Assembly: GCF_011766325.1 (NCBI RefSeq)
Contig: NZ_BLLG01000001.1
Location: 248,001 to 312,000, forward strand
DNA length: 64,000 nucleotides
Reading direction: 5' to 3'
Origin: Streptomyces pacificus
GTDB taxonomy: Bacteria > Actinomycetota > Actinomycetes > Streptomycetales > Streptomycetaceae
The notes below the pieces were generated by a model. It searched no databases. It was not told the origin of the DNA and worked only from the letters and a program-made list of their open reading frames with translations. Below, piece by piece: positions 12,176-20,032 of this stretch. Position numbers and translations under genes: made by a program. Each line of letters opens with the position of its first letter. Within the stretch, counting starts at the first letter, position 1.

Positions 12176-12667
12176 TCACCGCTCGGGCAGCTGCTCCCCG
12201 CACCGGCCGCAGTAGCGGGCGTCGGACTCCCCGGCCAGACGCCCGCACTCCGCGCAGACCCGGCCCAGCAGACAGGCGGCCTCGCCACCCGCGGACGTGC
12301 CCGCGACGCCCTTGATGGCGAGTCCGGGGCGCCGGCGGTGGACGCTCAGCTGCACCAGGCCCCGGGACCCGGCACGCAGCGCCCGCCGGGTCCCGCGCGG
12401 CAGCCAGACCACAGAGCCCGCGACCACGTTCTGCGGCCGGTCGTCGAGTTCGAGTACCCCGTCGCCCGCGGCCACATACAGCAGCACGTCCAGCTCGGGT
12501 TCCACATGCCCGGCGATCCGGCCACCGGCGGGCAGGCGCACCACGTTCGCGTCGAGCTGGCGGGATTCCTCCGCAAGCCGCCACAGTGCGCCGGCCCGGT
12601 CCGGGGGCACATCGGTGGTCAACTCGTCCAGCAGTGCGAGTACGCCCGGCCGGGGAGTGGGCGCCAT
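12176..12667 (-). CDS. Cupin protein with C-terminal zinc-ribbon-like motif
   Basis: A 163-residue protein. Residues 20-115 are a cupin barrel (VRLPAGGRIAGHVEPELDVLLYVAAGDGVLELDD followed by VAGSVVWLPRGTRRALRAG); the His/Glu metal set is partly conserved. The C-terminus carries CLLGRVCAECGRL and YCGRCGEQLPE, two Cys pairs that likely bind zinc. AGGAGGAA stands upstream of the ATG at 12667. Function unknown; the cupin part suggests sensing or stress detoxification. Convergent with the permease, with only 46 bp between them. Confidence 0.8.
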   Translation of the reverse strand: MAPTPRPGVLALLDELTTDVPPDRAGALWRLAEESRQLDANVVRLPAGGRIAGHVEPELDVLLYVAAGDGVLELDDRPQNVVAGSVVWLPRGTRRALRAGSRGLVQLSVHRRRPGLAIKGVAGTSAGGEAACLLGRVCAECGRLAGESDARYCGRCGEQLPER

Positions 12668-13339
12668 ATGCCGTTCCTCCTGCGCTCGTGTCCCCATGGA
12701 TCCCAGCGGACCCCAAAGGCCCGCATGATAACCCGTGTTGTCCACCCGGCCGAGTCGTACAGGCCAGGCCGGTGCCCGGTCGGGGTGTGCTCGCGGGCGG
12801 CGCTTTTCGGCCGTACTGGGCCGGGTGGGTGAGCCGCCCCGCCGTGGCCGTGCCGTGGTGACGGCGGCGTGCGGAGGAATGCACATACGGTCATCTCATG
12901 CTCTTTACCGTGCGCGCTTCACCCCTTACTCCGCGTAACACGTCACGCCGCACCCCGCGCGGCACTCCACGCCGCAGCCCACGCCCCTCGCGGCACCACG
13001 GTCAGCGCCCCCGCCGGGGCCCCGCCGCCCGGCGCGACTCCACGCCGGTACCCGACGGTGCGGCGGGCCCCGGCACGGGAGTCGCGTCCGACCGCCGAGC
13101 CGGAGCGGACACTCGAGCCGTAGCCGTAGCCGTAGCCGTAGCCGTAGCCGTAGCCGTAGCCGTAGCCGTAGCCGTAGCCGGAGCAGGAGCCCGCGCCACG
13201 ACCCGGAACTCCCCCGCCGCGACCGGAGAGCCCACCGCACACCCCGTGAGGCCCCGGGCAAGCCCGGCTCCCGCCCCGCCCCCGCCCCCGTACGCCGACC
13301 CGGCCGACCCCGACGCCGAGACCCTTCCGAGGAGCCCCC
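12668..13339. other. Intergenic region with hexanucleotide repeat
   Basis: Between the divergent cupin and alpha/beta hydrolase genes. Around 12890-12950 the sequence is noticeably less GC-rich (catacggtcatctcatgctc) and probably contains promoters. 13120-13179 is a gtagcc microsatellite. A long open frame crosses here and reads Ala-Val repeats, but it runs out of phase into the hydrolase gene and is not considered real. Confidence 0.55.
13120..13179 (+). repeat. (gtagcc)10 hexanucleotide microsatellite
   Basis: Ten perfect copies of gtagcc (60 bp), flanked by degenerate copies, 160 bp upstream of the GTG start of the alpha/beta hydrolase. Such a pure microsatellite is uncommon in bacteria and is prone to slippage. 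Confidence 0.97.
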
Positions 13340-14251
13340 GTGTCCCGTCCCCTCCACTCCCGAGGAGTGCGGCGCATCACCGTGGACGCCGCCGGTCTGC
13401 CACTGTCCGCCCTGCTGGCCGTTCCGGCGGGTACGCCGCGCGCCACGGTCGTCGCCCTGCACGGCGGAGGCATGAACGCCGGCTACTTCGACGGCCAGGC
13501 GGACCCCGGCCTGTCGCTGCTCACCCTCGGCGCCCGCCTCGGATACACCGTCCTCGCCCTGGACCGCCCCGGCTACGGCGCCTCCGCCGAACAGCTGCCC
13601 GAGGGCCAGACGCTCGCCGAGCAGGCCGCGTCACTGAGCGCCGCACTCCACGGCTTCAGCGCCGTTCACCCGTACGGAGCAGGTCTGTTGCTCCTGGCCC
13701 ACTCCTACGGCGGCAAGCTCGCGCTCACCGCGGCAGCGCGGTCCGTCCATGACCGGCTGCTCGGGCTGGACATCTCCGGCTGCGGCCACCGGTACGCCGT
13801 CACCCCGGAGGAACTGCCCGACGAGGGCGCCCACGGAAGCCGCCGTCTGAACTGGGGGCCGCTCGGCCTGTACCCGCCGGAGACCTTCACCACCGCCGCC
13901 TCCGTCGTGGCCGCCATGCCCGTGCGGGAGCGCGCCGAAGCGGCCCGCTGGCCCGAGGAGTTCCCCGCCGTCGCCGCGGACGTCCGTGTCCCCGTCCGCC
14001 TCACCTTCGCCGAGTTCGAGGCCTGGTGGCGGCACGACGAGGAGGCCGTCGCCGAGCTGACGGCGCAGCTCGCCGCGCCGCGGACCGTCGTGGACCGGTT
14101 GCCGGGCGCCGGCCACAACATCAGCCTCGGCTGGGCGGCACGCGCCTACCACCTGCGGGCCTTCGGCTTCCTGGAGGAGTGCCTGCGGTCCCCCGGCGGG
14201 GGGCCGGACGCGTCCGGCCCCCCGCCCGGGCCGCGCGCGGCGGCGGTCTGA
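13340..14251 (+). CDS. Alpha/beta hydrolase
   Basis: A 303-residue alpha/beta-hydrolase fold protein. It has an oxyanion strand VVALHGGGMNAGYF, DRPGYGAS, a nucleophile elbow LLAHSYGGKLAL near residue 120, and C-terminal VDRLPGAGHNISLG carrying the catalytic His. The acid is probably in VRLTFAEFEAWWRHDEE. This pattern is typical of actinobacterial esterases/lactonases or proofreading thioesterases; the substrate is not inferable. GTG start with GAGGAG 6 bases before. The MFS gene follows after 3 bases, so the two are cotranscribed. Confidence 0.87.
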   Translation: MSRPLHSRGVRRITVDAAGLPLSALLAVPAGTPRATVVALHGGGMNAGYFDGQADPGLSLLTLGARLGYTVLALDRPGYGASAEQLPEGQTLAEQAASLSAALHGFSAVHPYGAGLLLLAHSYGGKLALTAAARSVHDRLLGLDISGCGHRYAVTPEELPDEGAHGSRRLNWGPLGLYPPETFTTAASVVAAMPVRERAEAARWPEEFPAVAADVRVPVRLTFAEFEAWWRHDEEAVAELTAQLAAPRTVVDRLPGAGHNISLGWAARAYHLRAFGFLEECLRSPGGGPDASGPPPGPRAAAV

Positions 14252-14254
14252 TCC

Positions 14255-15595
14255 GTGGCGGGCCCGTTCCGCTCACTGGCGGTACGCAACTTCCGGCTCT
14301 TCGCCGCCGGTCAGGTCGTCTCCGTGGCCGGTACCTGGATGATGATCGTCGCCCAGGACTGGCTGGTGCTCGGACTGACCGGCGACTCGGCCCGCGCGCT
14401 CGGGATCGTGACGGCCCTTCAGTTCTCCCCGCTGCTCCTGCTCACCCTCTTCGGCGGCCGCCTGGCGGACCGCCACGACAAGCGGCTCCTGCTGACGGTG
14501 GCCAACGCGGTCTCGGCGGTCCTCGCCCTGCTGCTGGCCGGCCTCGTGCTGAGCGGGGCGGTGCGCCTGTGGCACATCGGGCTCTTCGCGCTGGGCCTCG
14601 GTGTCGTCAACGCGGTCGAGGTGCCCGCCCGGGTGTCGTTCGTCAGCGAGATGGTCGGCGCGGAACTGCTGCCGAACGCCTCCGCGCTGAGCGCCGCGTA
14701 CTTCAGCACCGCCCGTGTCGCCGGACCGGCCCTGGCCGGGCTGCTGATCGCCGCCGTGGGGACGGGCTGGGTGATGCTGCTGAACGCGGCGAGCTATCTG
14801 GCGACGGTGGTGGCGCTGCGCATGATGCGCCCGGGGGAGCTGTACCGCGGCGCCCCCGAGAGCCGGGCGCGGATCGTCGACGGGCTCCGCCACGTCCTGG
14901 CCCGCTCGGACCTGGTGCTGCCGCTGGCGCTGCTCGCCGTCGTCGGGCTGTGCGGGCTGAACTTCCAGCTGACCCTGCCGCTGCTGGCGAAGACGGTCTT
15001 CGATGCTGACGCGCACGCGTTCGGGCTGCTGACCGCGGCGTTCGCCGCCGGCTCCCTCGGGGCCGCCCTCGTCACCACCGCGCGCAGCGGCCGCCCGTCC
15101 GGCCGGACGGTGGCCGTCTCCGCGCTGCTGTTCGGGGTGCTGGAGACGGTGGCCGGTTGTTCGCCCGGCTTCGCGGCCGCCATGGTGCTGCTCGCGCTCA
15201 CCGGGTTCGCCTCGATCTACTTCGTACAGGCGGCGAACCACCGCATCCAGCTGGGCAGCGACCCCCGCTACCGCGGCCGCGTGATGGCGCTCTACGCCCT
15301 GATCCTCCAGGGGTCCACGCCGCTGGGCGCGCTGGGCACCGGCTGGCTCGCCGGGCGCTTCGGCGCCCGCTCCGGGCTCGTCGTGGGCGGGCTGGTGTCG
15401 CTGGCGGCCGGGTGCGCGGCGCTGCTGGCCGAGCGGGCCCCGGCGCGGGACGCCGACGGGGACGCCGACCGGGACGGAACCGGAGCGGCGGATACCGCAC
15501 CCCGCCAGCCCCCGGCGCAGGAGGCACCGGAGCCGTCGCGGCATCCCGAGCCCCCGGACGGGCCGGATCTCAGGGAACGGGACCGGACGGCCTGA
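14255..15595 (+). CDS. MFS transporter, DHA3-like drug/siderophore exporter
   Basis: A 446-residue permease with about 12 hydrophobic segments. The start FRSLAVRNFRLFAAGQVVSVAGTWMMIVAQDWLVL and the MFS loop GGRLADRHDKR are typical of the EntS/MdrA-like DHA3 group. A charged disordered tail of about 50 residues (DADGDADRDGTG) is cytoplasmic. GTG start; operonic with the hydrolase three bases upstream. The substrate is unknown; the hydrolase partner hints at export of a modified small molecule. Confidence 0.88.
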   Translation: MAGPFRSLAVRNFRLFAAGQVVSVAGTWMMIVAQDWLVLGLTGDSARALGIVTALQFSPLLLLTLFGGRLADRHDKRLLLTVANAVSAVLALLLAGLVLSGAVRLWHIGLFALGLGVVNAVEVPARVSFVSEMVGAELLPNASALSAAYFSTARVAGPALAGLLIAAVGTGWVMLLNAASYLATVVALRMMRPGELYRGAPESRARIVDGLRHVLARSDLVLPLALLAVVGLCGLNFQLTLPLLAKTVFDADAHAFGLLTAAFAAGSLGAALVTTARSGRPSGRTVAVSALLFGVLETVAGCSPGFAAAMVLLALTGFASIYFVQAANHRIQLGSDPRYRGRVMALYALILQGSTPLGALGTGWLAGRFGARSGLVVGGLVSLAAGCAALLAERAPARDADGDADRDGTGAADTAPRQPPAQEAPEPSRHPEPPDGPDLRERDRTA

Positions 15596-15683
15596 TGGGT
15601 CCGCCGGGCGAGGGCGCCGCCGGGCGAGGGCGGGAACCGGTCCGAGAACCGCCGGGCTCAGCGGACGGATCCCCGTACGTCTC

Positions 15684-15705
15684 CCGTGCGGAAGGGTCCG
15701 CACGG
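15684..15705. terminator. Hairpin between convergent genes
   Basis: ccgtgcgg-aagggt-ccgcacgg, 8-bp perfect arms, between the MFS gene and the leftward gene ending at 15730. Confidence 0.6.
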
Positions 15706-15729
15706 CCTCCTGGGACTCTCCTCTTGGGG

Positions 15730-16053
15730 TTACTCGACGGCCGGCGACCGGTCGTCCGGCTCGTCGTAGGGCGGGATGCGAGCGGCCCTGCTCTCCGCGA
15801 TCTTCAGCAGGTCCGTCACCGCCTCGCACAGGCGGCGGGTGATGAACAGGAGCTCTTGAGGCGTGGGATCCACATGGTCCACGACCATCGAGAGAGCCAG
15901 GTCACGCAGGACGGCGGCCGTCTCGATCTGCTCGGCCTCCACCCTGTCGGCGAGACGCGAGAGCATCGTGGACGTTCCGTCCGTGACGAGATGCGCAGGG
16001 TTGCCCTCCGGGCCAGGCCAGGGAAGCAGCCGGATCCGCCGGATCCCGCTCAT
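15730..16053 (-). CDS. Hypothetical protein, second gene of a GntR-linked pair
   Basis: A 107-residue, mostly helical acidic protein: MSGIRRIRLLPWPGPEGNP, then LSRLADRVEAEQIETAAVLRDLAL and ITRRLCEAVTDLLKIAESRAARIPPYDEP. It has no membrane segment or catalytic motif. I do not recognise a named family. The start overlaps the stop of the preceding gene (ATGA), so the two are cotranslated. The pair diverges from a small GntR regulator across a repeat-rich operator, a layout seen in Streptomyces mobile elements. Confidence 0.7.
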   Translation of the reverse strand: MSGIRRIRLLPWPGPEGNPAHLVTDGTSTMLSRLADRVEAEQIETAAVLRDLALSMVVDHVDPTPQELLFITRRLCEAVTDLLKIAESRAARIPPYDEPDDRSPAVE

Positions 16054-16421
16054 GCCGTCGCTCCGTGGAAGTCGACGCCGGATGCGAAGTCCCGGCCGAG
16101 AGCCGCCGGCACGGTGGCACGTCGGCGGTCCCTCCGCCCTCGCCGCTCCTGCTCCTGCTCCTGCTCCCATGCGATGAGGTACGGACGGATCAATGCCCCG
16201 TCTTCCCCGCGCAGGATCTGTGCGCGCAGGGCGGTGAGGGGAGGCCAGTGAGCGGGACGTTCCACACCCAGCGGTCGGCGAGTGATGAACAGGCGCCGGG
16301 CCGGTGCGTCCGCCGTGCCGCGGTTGGGCGGAGCGTGAGTACCCCTCGGCGCGGTCTGTGCCCGGCGCCTGCCGGTCGATGGCATGAGCCATGAGAGGAG
16401 TAGGGCCAGTAGAGTTCGCAC
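16050..16421 (-). CDS. Hypothetical protein, first gene of a GntR-linked pair
   Basis: A 123-residue protein starting with a short hydrophobic stretch VRTLLALLLSWLM followed by a basic, proline-rich linker, ARRLFITRRPLGVERPAHWPPLTALRAQILRGEDGALIRPYLIAWEQEQEQE and a highly charged RRGRRDRRR region. The N-terminus could be a signal or membrane anchor. The GTG at 16421 has AAGGAGAG upstream. Coupled to the next gene by ATGA. Function unknown. Confidence 0.7.
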   Translation of the reverse strand: MRTLLALLLSWLMPSTGRRRAQTAPRGTHAPPNRGTADAPARRLFITRRPLGVERPAHWPPLTALRAQILRGEDGALIRPYLIAWEQEQEQERRGRRDRRRATVPAALGRDFASGVDFHGATA

Positions 16422-16530
16422 GTCTGCACTCTCCTTGTTGCTGTGCGGGCCATGCCCCGGGGCCGCTTGCATCGGTCGCCGGGGTCCTTTCGTTGCTGCT
16501 GGGCGTGCTGCGGTGCTCACCCCTAGCCTA

Positions 16531-16590
16531 CGCGTTATCGCGTCACCGCACTAGCGCGAAACCGCGATAGCTCATTGTTGCGATAGCGCG
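16531..16590. promoter_or_regulatory. Divergent control region with repeated TATCGCG/CGCGATA half-sites
   Basis: Four related elements lie in 60 bp: TATCGCG (16536-16542), CTAGCGCG (16551-16558), CGCGATAG (16563-16570) and CGATAGCGCG (16581-16590), in opposing orientations. They sit between the GntR gene and the leftward pair, as expected for GntR autoregulation and control of the pair. Confidence 0.65.
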
Positions 16591-16602
16591 GAGTCTGGGG
16601 TC

Positions 16603-16830
16603 ATGAACCTTGATCGCTCCGTGCCGGTCTGGCCGCAGGTTGCGGACGACCTTCGCCGCCGACTCGACGCGGGGGAGTGGAGGCCAGGCGACCGCTTCCC
16701 CGGCACCGTGGACATCGCCGCTCAGTACGACATCAGCCAGTCCACTGCGCAGAAGGCTGTAGCCGCCATCCGCTCCGAGGGCAGGTTGAGGACCGTCCTG
16801 GGGCAGGGCTCGTTCGTCTGCGAGAGCTGA
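16603..16830 (+). CDS. GntR-family winged-helix regulator (DNA-binding domain only)
   Basis: A 75-residue protein consisting only of the GntR winged helix: VWPQVADDLRRRLDAGEWRPGDRFPGTVDIAAQYDISQSTAQKAVAAIRSEGRLRTVLGQGSFV. No effector-binding domain follows, so it is either a truncated regulator or one of the minimal KorSA-like repressors of Streptomyces integrative elements. Divergent from the 16421 gene across operator-like repeats. No strong ribosome site upstream of the ATG. Confidence 0.85.
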   Translation: MNLDRSVPVWPQVADDLRRRLDAGEWRPGDRFPGTVDIAAQYDISQSTAQKAVAAIRSEGRLRTVLGQGSFVCES

Positions 16831-16924
16831 GCCCCACCGCCTGTTCCACGGGGCCCGATGTGGCCTCGGCGGCCCGGGGCTCGCCAGGTGGGCACCTCGG
16901 TGGCTGCCGGGTTGCCTCTGACGA

Positions 16925-17300
16925 GCGCCGGACCGGACGGCCGGTTGACCTGATCCGCCGCAACCGCGTCACCGGTGAACTGGCCTACTGCGGCTGCTGG
17001 CCCCGGTGCCGCTGGCCACGCTGGTGCGCGTCGCCGGGTCGAGATGGCGGGTGGAGGAGACTTTCCAGGCAGGAAAGGGCCTGGCCGGACTGGATGAACA
17101 CCAAGTCCGCCGCTTCACCTCGTGGTCCCGCTGGGTCACCCTGGTCATGCTCGCTCACGCCTTCCTCGCTGTCGTCGGTGCTGACGAACACGCCCGCCAT
17201 TCCGGCCCCGGACGCACTGACCCCGCTCACCTGTAACGAGATCCGGCGACTGTTCACCACGCTCGTCGTCCCGCCCGTGAACGGTGTGGTGGCCCACCGG
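16925..17300 (+). pseudogene. Decayed DDE transposase C-terminal fragment (IS701-type)
   Basis: Homology is spread over three frames. First comes LIRRNRVTGELAY, then after a shift near 16998 PLATLVRVAGSRWRVEETFQAGKGLAGLDEHQVRRFTSWSRWVTLVMLAHAFLAVV, then after another shift near 17200 LTPLTCNEIRRLFTTLVV. RWRVEETFQAGKGLAGLDEHQVR is the conserved third-acidic-residue block of IS701-like transposases in Streptomyces. The N-terminal two thirds and both ends are absent. Confidence 0.8.
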
Positions 17301-17719
17301 CCCCGCTGCTCCGCCCATCCCCGGGGCGGCTCCTCGTCGGCGGCGTCATCACCTGGAGCCGGTGACCTCCGCACCGTAGGGGCTGGGGCGCGCAGCCACG
17401 CCGCTCCGCGCGCACATCTGGAGAAGTGCGAGATACGTGGGCCGGGCTCATGCGTCGCTACCGGCGGACGCCGACCGGCGTACCCGGTATTGCTCGGACG
17501 CCGCAAAGCCGCCGAACGCGCCCGCAAAGCAGCCGGAACGGTCCCCAAGCGCTGCCCCGTGCCTGCCGATACCTGACGGGTACGGGCTCTCCTTATGTCT
17601 GGAAAGATGCTAATCACCCCTATTGGGGCGATTTCCTGTTCTCGCAAATCTTGCCCCTGGTGATCTCTCACGCATCAGGGAAGGCTGTAACGGGAACACC
17701 CCCGACGATAGGAGGCGCG
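17301..17719. other. Intergenic: transposase debris and promoter region of the Scr1 cluster
   Basis: 17301-17560 is GC-rich with no recognisable coding. From about 17580 base composition drops (ctccttatgtctggaaagatgctaatcacc), with a small cccctattgggg hairpin. This is likely the promoter region of the next operon. Confidence 0.5.
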
Positions 17720-17911
17720 ATGAAGCTTTGGATGATCTCGAAAGAGTGTGACAAGAAGGACTGCCCGACCCTCTACGCCACGGACAGGGGGACGCTTCTG
17801 ATTCAGGGTGACCGGCCGGAAGACCACGGGCTGACCCTGCCCGCGCATGAAGGGGTCGTTGAGATTCCCGTGTCTCTGATCAAGAAGGCTGTTGCTGATG
17901 GGCTCATCTAG
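17720..17911 (+). CDS. Small hypothetical protein, first gene of the Scr1 operon
   Basis: A 63-residue protein: KLWMISKECDKKDCPTLYATDRGTLLIQGD, then HEGVVEIPVSLIKKAVADGLI. The CDKKDC Cys pair precedes a small beta-rich domain. Homologues, as remembered, commonly stand beside DUF6879 and Scr1-type HTH genes in Streptomyces, so it may be a regulator partner of the DUF397 type. GGAGG lies just before the ATG. Overlaps the next gene by 14 bases. Confidence 0.75.
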   Translation: MKLWMISKECDKKDCPTLYATDRGTLLIQGDRPEDHGLTLPAHEGVVEIPVSLIKKAVADGLI

Positions 17912-18422
17912 GTCCCTGTCGGATCTCTTCGACTCGTTCGAGCGCGAAGCGTTCCGACTCGAAACGCTGGACGACTACAGCAAGTCGGGCAGCGTCGAAG
18001 CTTACAAGGCATTCCTGGCCGGGGAGGGTAAGCCGGAAGACTATAATTCCGATTGGGTGTCTGAGGTTCACGGATATGTCAACGAGGGGAAACGTATTTA
18101 CCGCGTCCACGTCCTCTCTCGTCCGCTGACTCCGTATCTGCGCTTCGAATTGGGGTGGGGCTACCGGACAAACATGCTCGGGGGTGAAGAGTTCTTCATT
18201 CTCGACATCACGGAACAGCCTAACCCGCTGCAAGGTGTAGACGACTTCTGGCTGTTCGATGAATCTGCCGTTGGCATACTGAGCTACGACAGCGCGGGGA
18301 AGTTCCTCGGAGCCGAAGTGCTTCCCGACGAACGAGCGGCAGCCTTCATTGCGCACAGGGACAAGGCTCTCAGTTGCGCACAGCCGTTCGCGGAATGGTG
18401 GGGCAAGTACGGCGGTGAATAA
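17898..18422 (+). CDS. DUF6879-family protein
   Basis: A 174-residue protein: LSDLFDSFEREAFRLETLDDYS, VHVLSRPLTPYLRFELGWGYRTNMLGGEEFFILDI and DDFWLFDE, ending CAQPFAEWWGKYGGE. These are landmarks of the DUF6879 family that accompanies Scr1 HTH regulators. Biochemical role unknown. The ATG at 17898 is in frame and follows AAGG at a workable distance. The stop overlaps the GTG of the HTH gene. Codon use is visibly less GC-rich than the flanking chromosome. Confidence 0.8.
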   Translation: MGSSRSLSDLFDSFEREAFRLETLDDYSKSGSVEAYKAFLAGEGKPEDYNSDWVSEVHGYVNEGKRIYRVHVLSRPLTPYLRFELGWGYRTNMLGGEEFFILDITEQPNPLQGVDDFWLFDESAVGILSYDSAGKFLGAEVLPDERAAAFIAHRDKALSCAQPFAEWWGKYGGE

Positions 18423-19245
18423 TGGAGAGCTGGGTGCAGCGCTCCGGGCACTTCGGAAGGCTTCTGAAAGAGAGGCCAAAGCGGTTGCCCGGAGTGCTGT
18501 CATGTCTGTAAGCAAGCTCAGCAAGATAGAAACCGGGAAGCTTTCACCATCTGCCGCTGACGTTGAACGCATTCTGACGGCAATTGGTGTCTCGGATGAA
18601 GTGAAGGTGGAATACCTTGAGCAGGCGCGGGCTGAGGTCACAGAGGCTACAGCATGGCGTCTCATTCAACGGATGGGGCTGCACAGGGCGCAAGAGCAGG
18701 TGAGAGCCCTTGAGGCGCAGATGACCCGGCTAAAGGTATTCCAACCCGCTCTTATTCCGGGACTTCTGCAAACTCCTGAGTACATCCATGCCATTCTGTC
18801 GCGCCATGGCCTCACAGAGGATGTCCTCAACAAGATCACTCGTTCTCGGCTAGAGCGTCAGCGCGTGCTGTACGACGTGAACAAGGACCAACAGTTCGTC
18901 ATAACTGAGGGCGTCTTTCGGTGGCGCATTGTTTCACCCGGCAGGATGGCAGAACAGGTTGACCGACTTATCTCGTTGTCGCGACTGTCTAATGTTGACG
19001 TGGCCGTTGTTCCCTTCTCGGCTCAACAGGGAGATATTGCGAATCATGCGTTCGTGATGCGGGACGAACGAACGGTCACGGTGGAGGCCGTTCGCGCTGA
19101 GATTGTGGTGACGGACCCGAGGGACGTTGCCGAGTATGTAGAGAAGTTCGAACGGTTCTCCGCTGTGGCACTGCATGGGGACGACATGCGGGCCATGCTC
19201 GAGGAACTACGCAACGAGCTTGTGAGGGAACAGGAAAACGGCTAG
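18415..19245 (+). CDS. Scr1-family XRE regulator (HTH + DUF5753)
   Basis: A 276-residue protein. The N-terminal XRE HTH (GELGAALRALRKASEREAKAVARSAVMSVSKLSKIETGKLSPSAADVERILTAI) is followed by the Scr1 domain: FQPALIPGLLQTPEYIHAIL, RLERQRVLYD, FVITEGVFRWRI, NVDVAVVPFS, VVTDPRDVAEYVEKFERFSAVAL. Scr1/WhiJ-like regulators of Streptomyces usually act with a small DUF397 partner; one is encoded at 20321. GTG start overlapping the previous stop by 8 bases. Lower GC content suggests recent transfer. Confidence 0.92.
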   Translation: MNNGELGAALRALRKASEREAKAVARSAVMSVSKLSKIETGKLSPSAADVERILTAIGVSDEVKVEYLEQARAEVTEATAWRLIQRMGLHRAQEQVRALEAQMTRLKVFQPALIPGLLQTPEYIHAILSRHGLTEDVLNKITRSRLERQRVLYDVNKDQQFVITEGVFRWRIVSPGRMAEQVDRLISLSRLSNVDVAVVPFSAQQGDIANHAFVMRDERTVTVEAVRAEIVVTDPRDVAEYVEKFERFSAVALHGDDMRAMLEELRNELVREQENG

Positions 19246-19316
19246 TTGTGCTTGCCTGCCTCCCATAGGGTGAAGTCACCCACTGTCGAAGTCAAGGCAG
19301 GCCCCTCTATGTCGTT

Positions 19317-19490
19317 TTGTCGCTGCGGAACTTTTACAAGTGCCCCCGTGTTGGTAGCTATGCTCGAAGAGAGTTCGGTCCGGCCGGCAGTGTTTATGTC
19401 TGCCAGGAATGCGCCCGTATTCTGGCCTCATGGGTGTTCGCTCCCAAGTGGCTCAAGGATTTGGTATGCGGGGAGGGGTGTGCAGCATGA
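19317..19490 (+). CDS. Cys-rich microprotein A (too short and TTG-started, easily missed)
   Basis: A 57-codon frame LSLRNFYKCPRVGSYARREFGPAGSVYVCQECARILASWVFAPKWLKDLVCGEGCAA with Cys at four places including CQEC. The amino-acid composition looks real and it ends in an overlap with the next gene. The only start codon is TTG at 19317, with a weak upstream AGGCAGG, so this could be the 3' end of a longer broken gene. A stop lies upstream near 19265. Confidence 0.5.
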   Translation: MSLRNFYKCPRVGSYARREFGPAGSVYVCQECARILASWVFAPKWLKDLVCGEGCAA

Positions 19491-19650
19491 CCGCCGAAAC
19501 ATCCGAACCCTCCGCTCGCAAGACATCAGCAAGCTGCAATCCGCGCACACCATGCACAGGCAGGAATGCCGGGCGTGCACCCCCGGCCAGTCGTGCGAAA
19601 TGGCTAAGCGGCTGGAGGAGGCGCGCGATGCTGCGGGAGTGACCTCATGA
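19480..19650 (+). CDS. Cys-rich microprotein B
   Basis: A 56-residue frame from GTG 19480 (VQHDRRNIRTLRSQD), ending HRQECRACTPGQSCEMAKRLEEARDAAG, with three Cys in CRACTPGQSC. It overlaps the preceding stop and its own stop overlaps the next ATG (ATGA). GGGAGGGG lies just upstream, very close to the GTG; an internal ATG at 19552 is an alternative start. Confidence 0.5.
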   Translation: MQHDRRNIRTLRSQDISKLQSAHTMHRQECRACTPGQSCEMAKRLEEARDAAGVTS

Positions 19651-19796
19651 GCGGCACGCAGTGCGCCGAGTGCGCCTGGTTGGAGCGCGAGAAGGAGGAG
19701 GCGCGCCGGAACCACAACATGAGCCGAGTCACTGACTGCAACGTGTTGTTGAAGCCGCATCCGAACCACGCGACAGCAAAGGGGCGGGCAGCATGA
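19647..19796 (+). CDS. Cys-rich microprotein C
   Basis: A 49-residue protein with TQCAECAWLEREKEEARRN, one CxxC pair, followed by a charged helix and VTDCNVLLKPHPNHATAKGRAA. Start and stop both make ATGA overlaps with its neighbours. It looks like a small zinc-binding or adaptor peptide; no named family recognised. Confidence 0.6.
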   Translation: MSGTQCAECAWLEREKEEARRNHNMSRVTDCNVLLKPHPNHATAKGRAA

Positions 19797-20032
19797 CGCG
19801 CGCTGTCTACCGGTTCCGAGGGTTCAAGATCGGCCCTGATCTCCGGCCGGAAGCCGAACCGATCACGTCAGAGATGCGGTGCACGACGTGCGGAGAGTCC
19901 AGCGGGAAGGCCGAGGAGTTCGAGGGCGGCACGGCGTGGGCGGTCAAGCATCTCAAGGCCCACCCTGACCACCTGGAGTACCGGGAGCACATCACGCGCC
20001 CGTACCGATTCGAGCCGGGATCGTGGCAGTGA
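19793..20032 (+). CDS. Small zinc-finger-like protein D (DUF7848-like)
   Basis: A 79-residue protein: YRFRGFKIGPDLRPEAEP, MRCTTCGESSG, then WAVKHLKAHPDHLEYREHITRPYRFEPG. The CxxC followed by two spaced His suggests a C2H2-like zinc site. Similar proteins recur in Streptomyces accessory regions next to DUF397 genes. Start overlaps gene C, stop overlaps gene E. Confidence 0.7.
   Translation: MTRAVYRFRGFKIGPDLRPEAEPITSEMRCTTCGESSGKAEEFEGGTAWAVKHLKAHPDHLEYREHITRPYRFEPGSWQ

Noticed and set aside
12898..13752. Open frame reading an Ala-Val repeat (from gtagcc) and continuing for 284 codons
   Set aside because: It enters the alpha/beta hydrolase gene out of phase and has no ribosome site; the repeat simply lacks stops in that frame.
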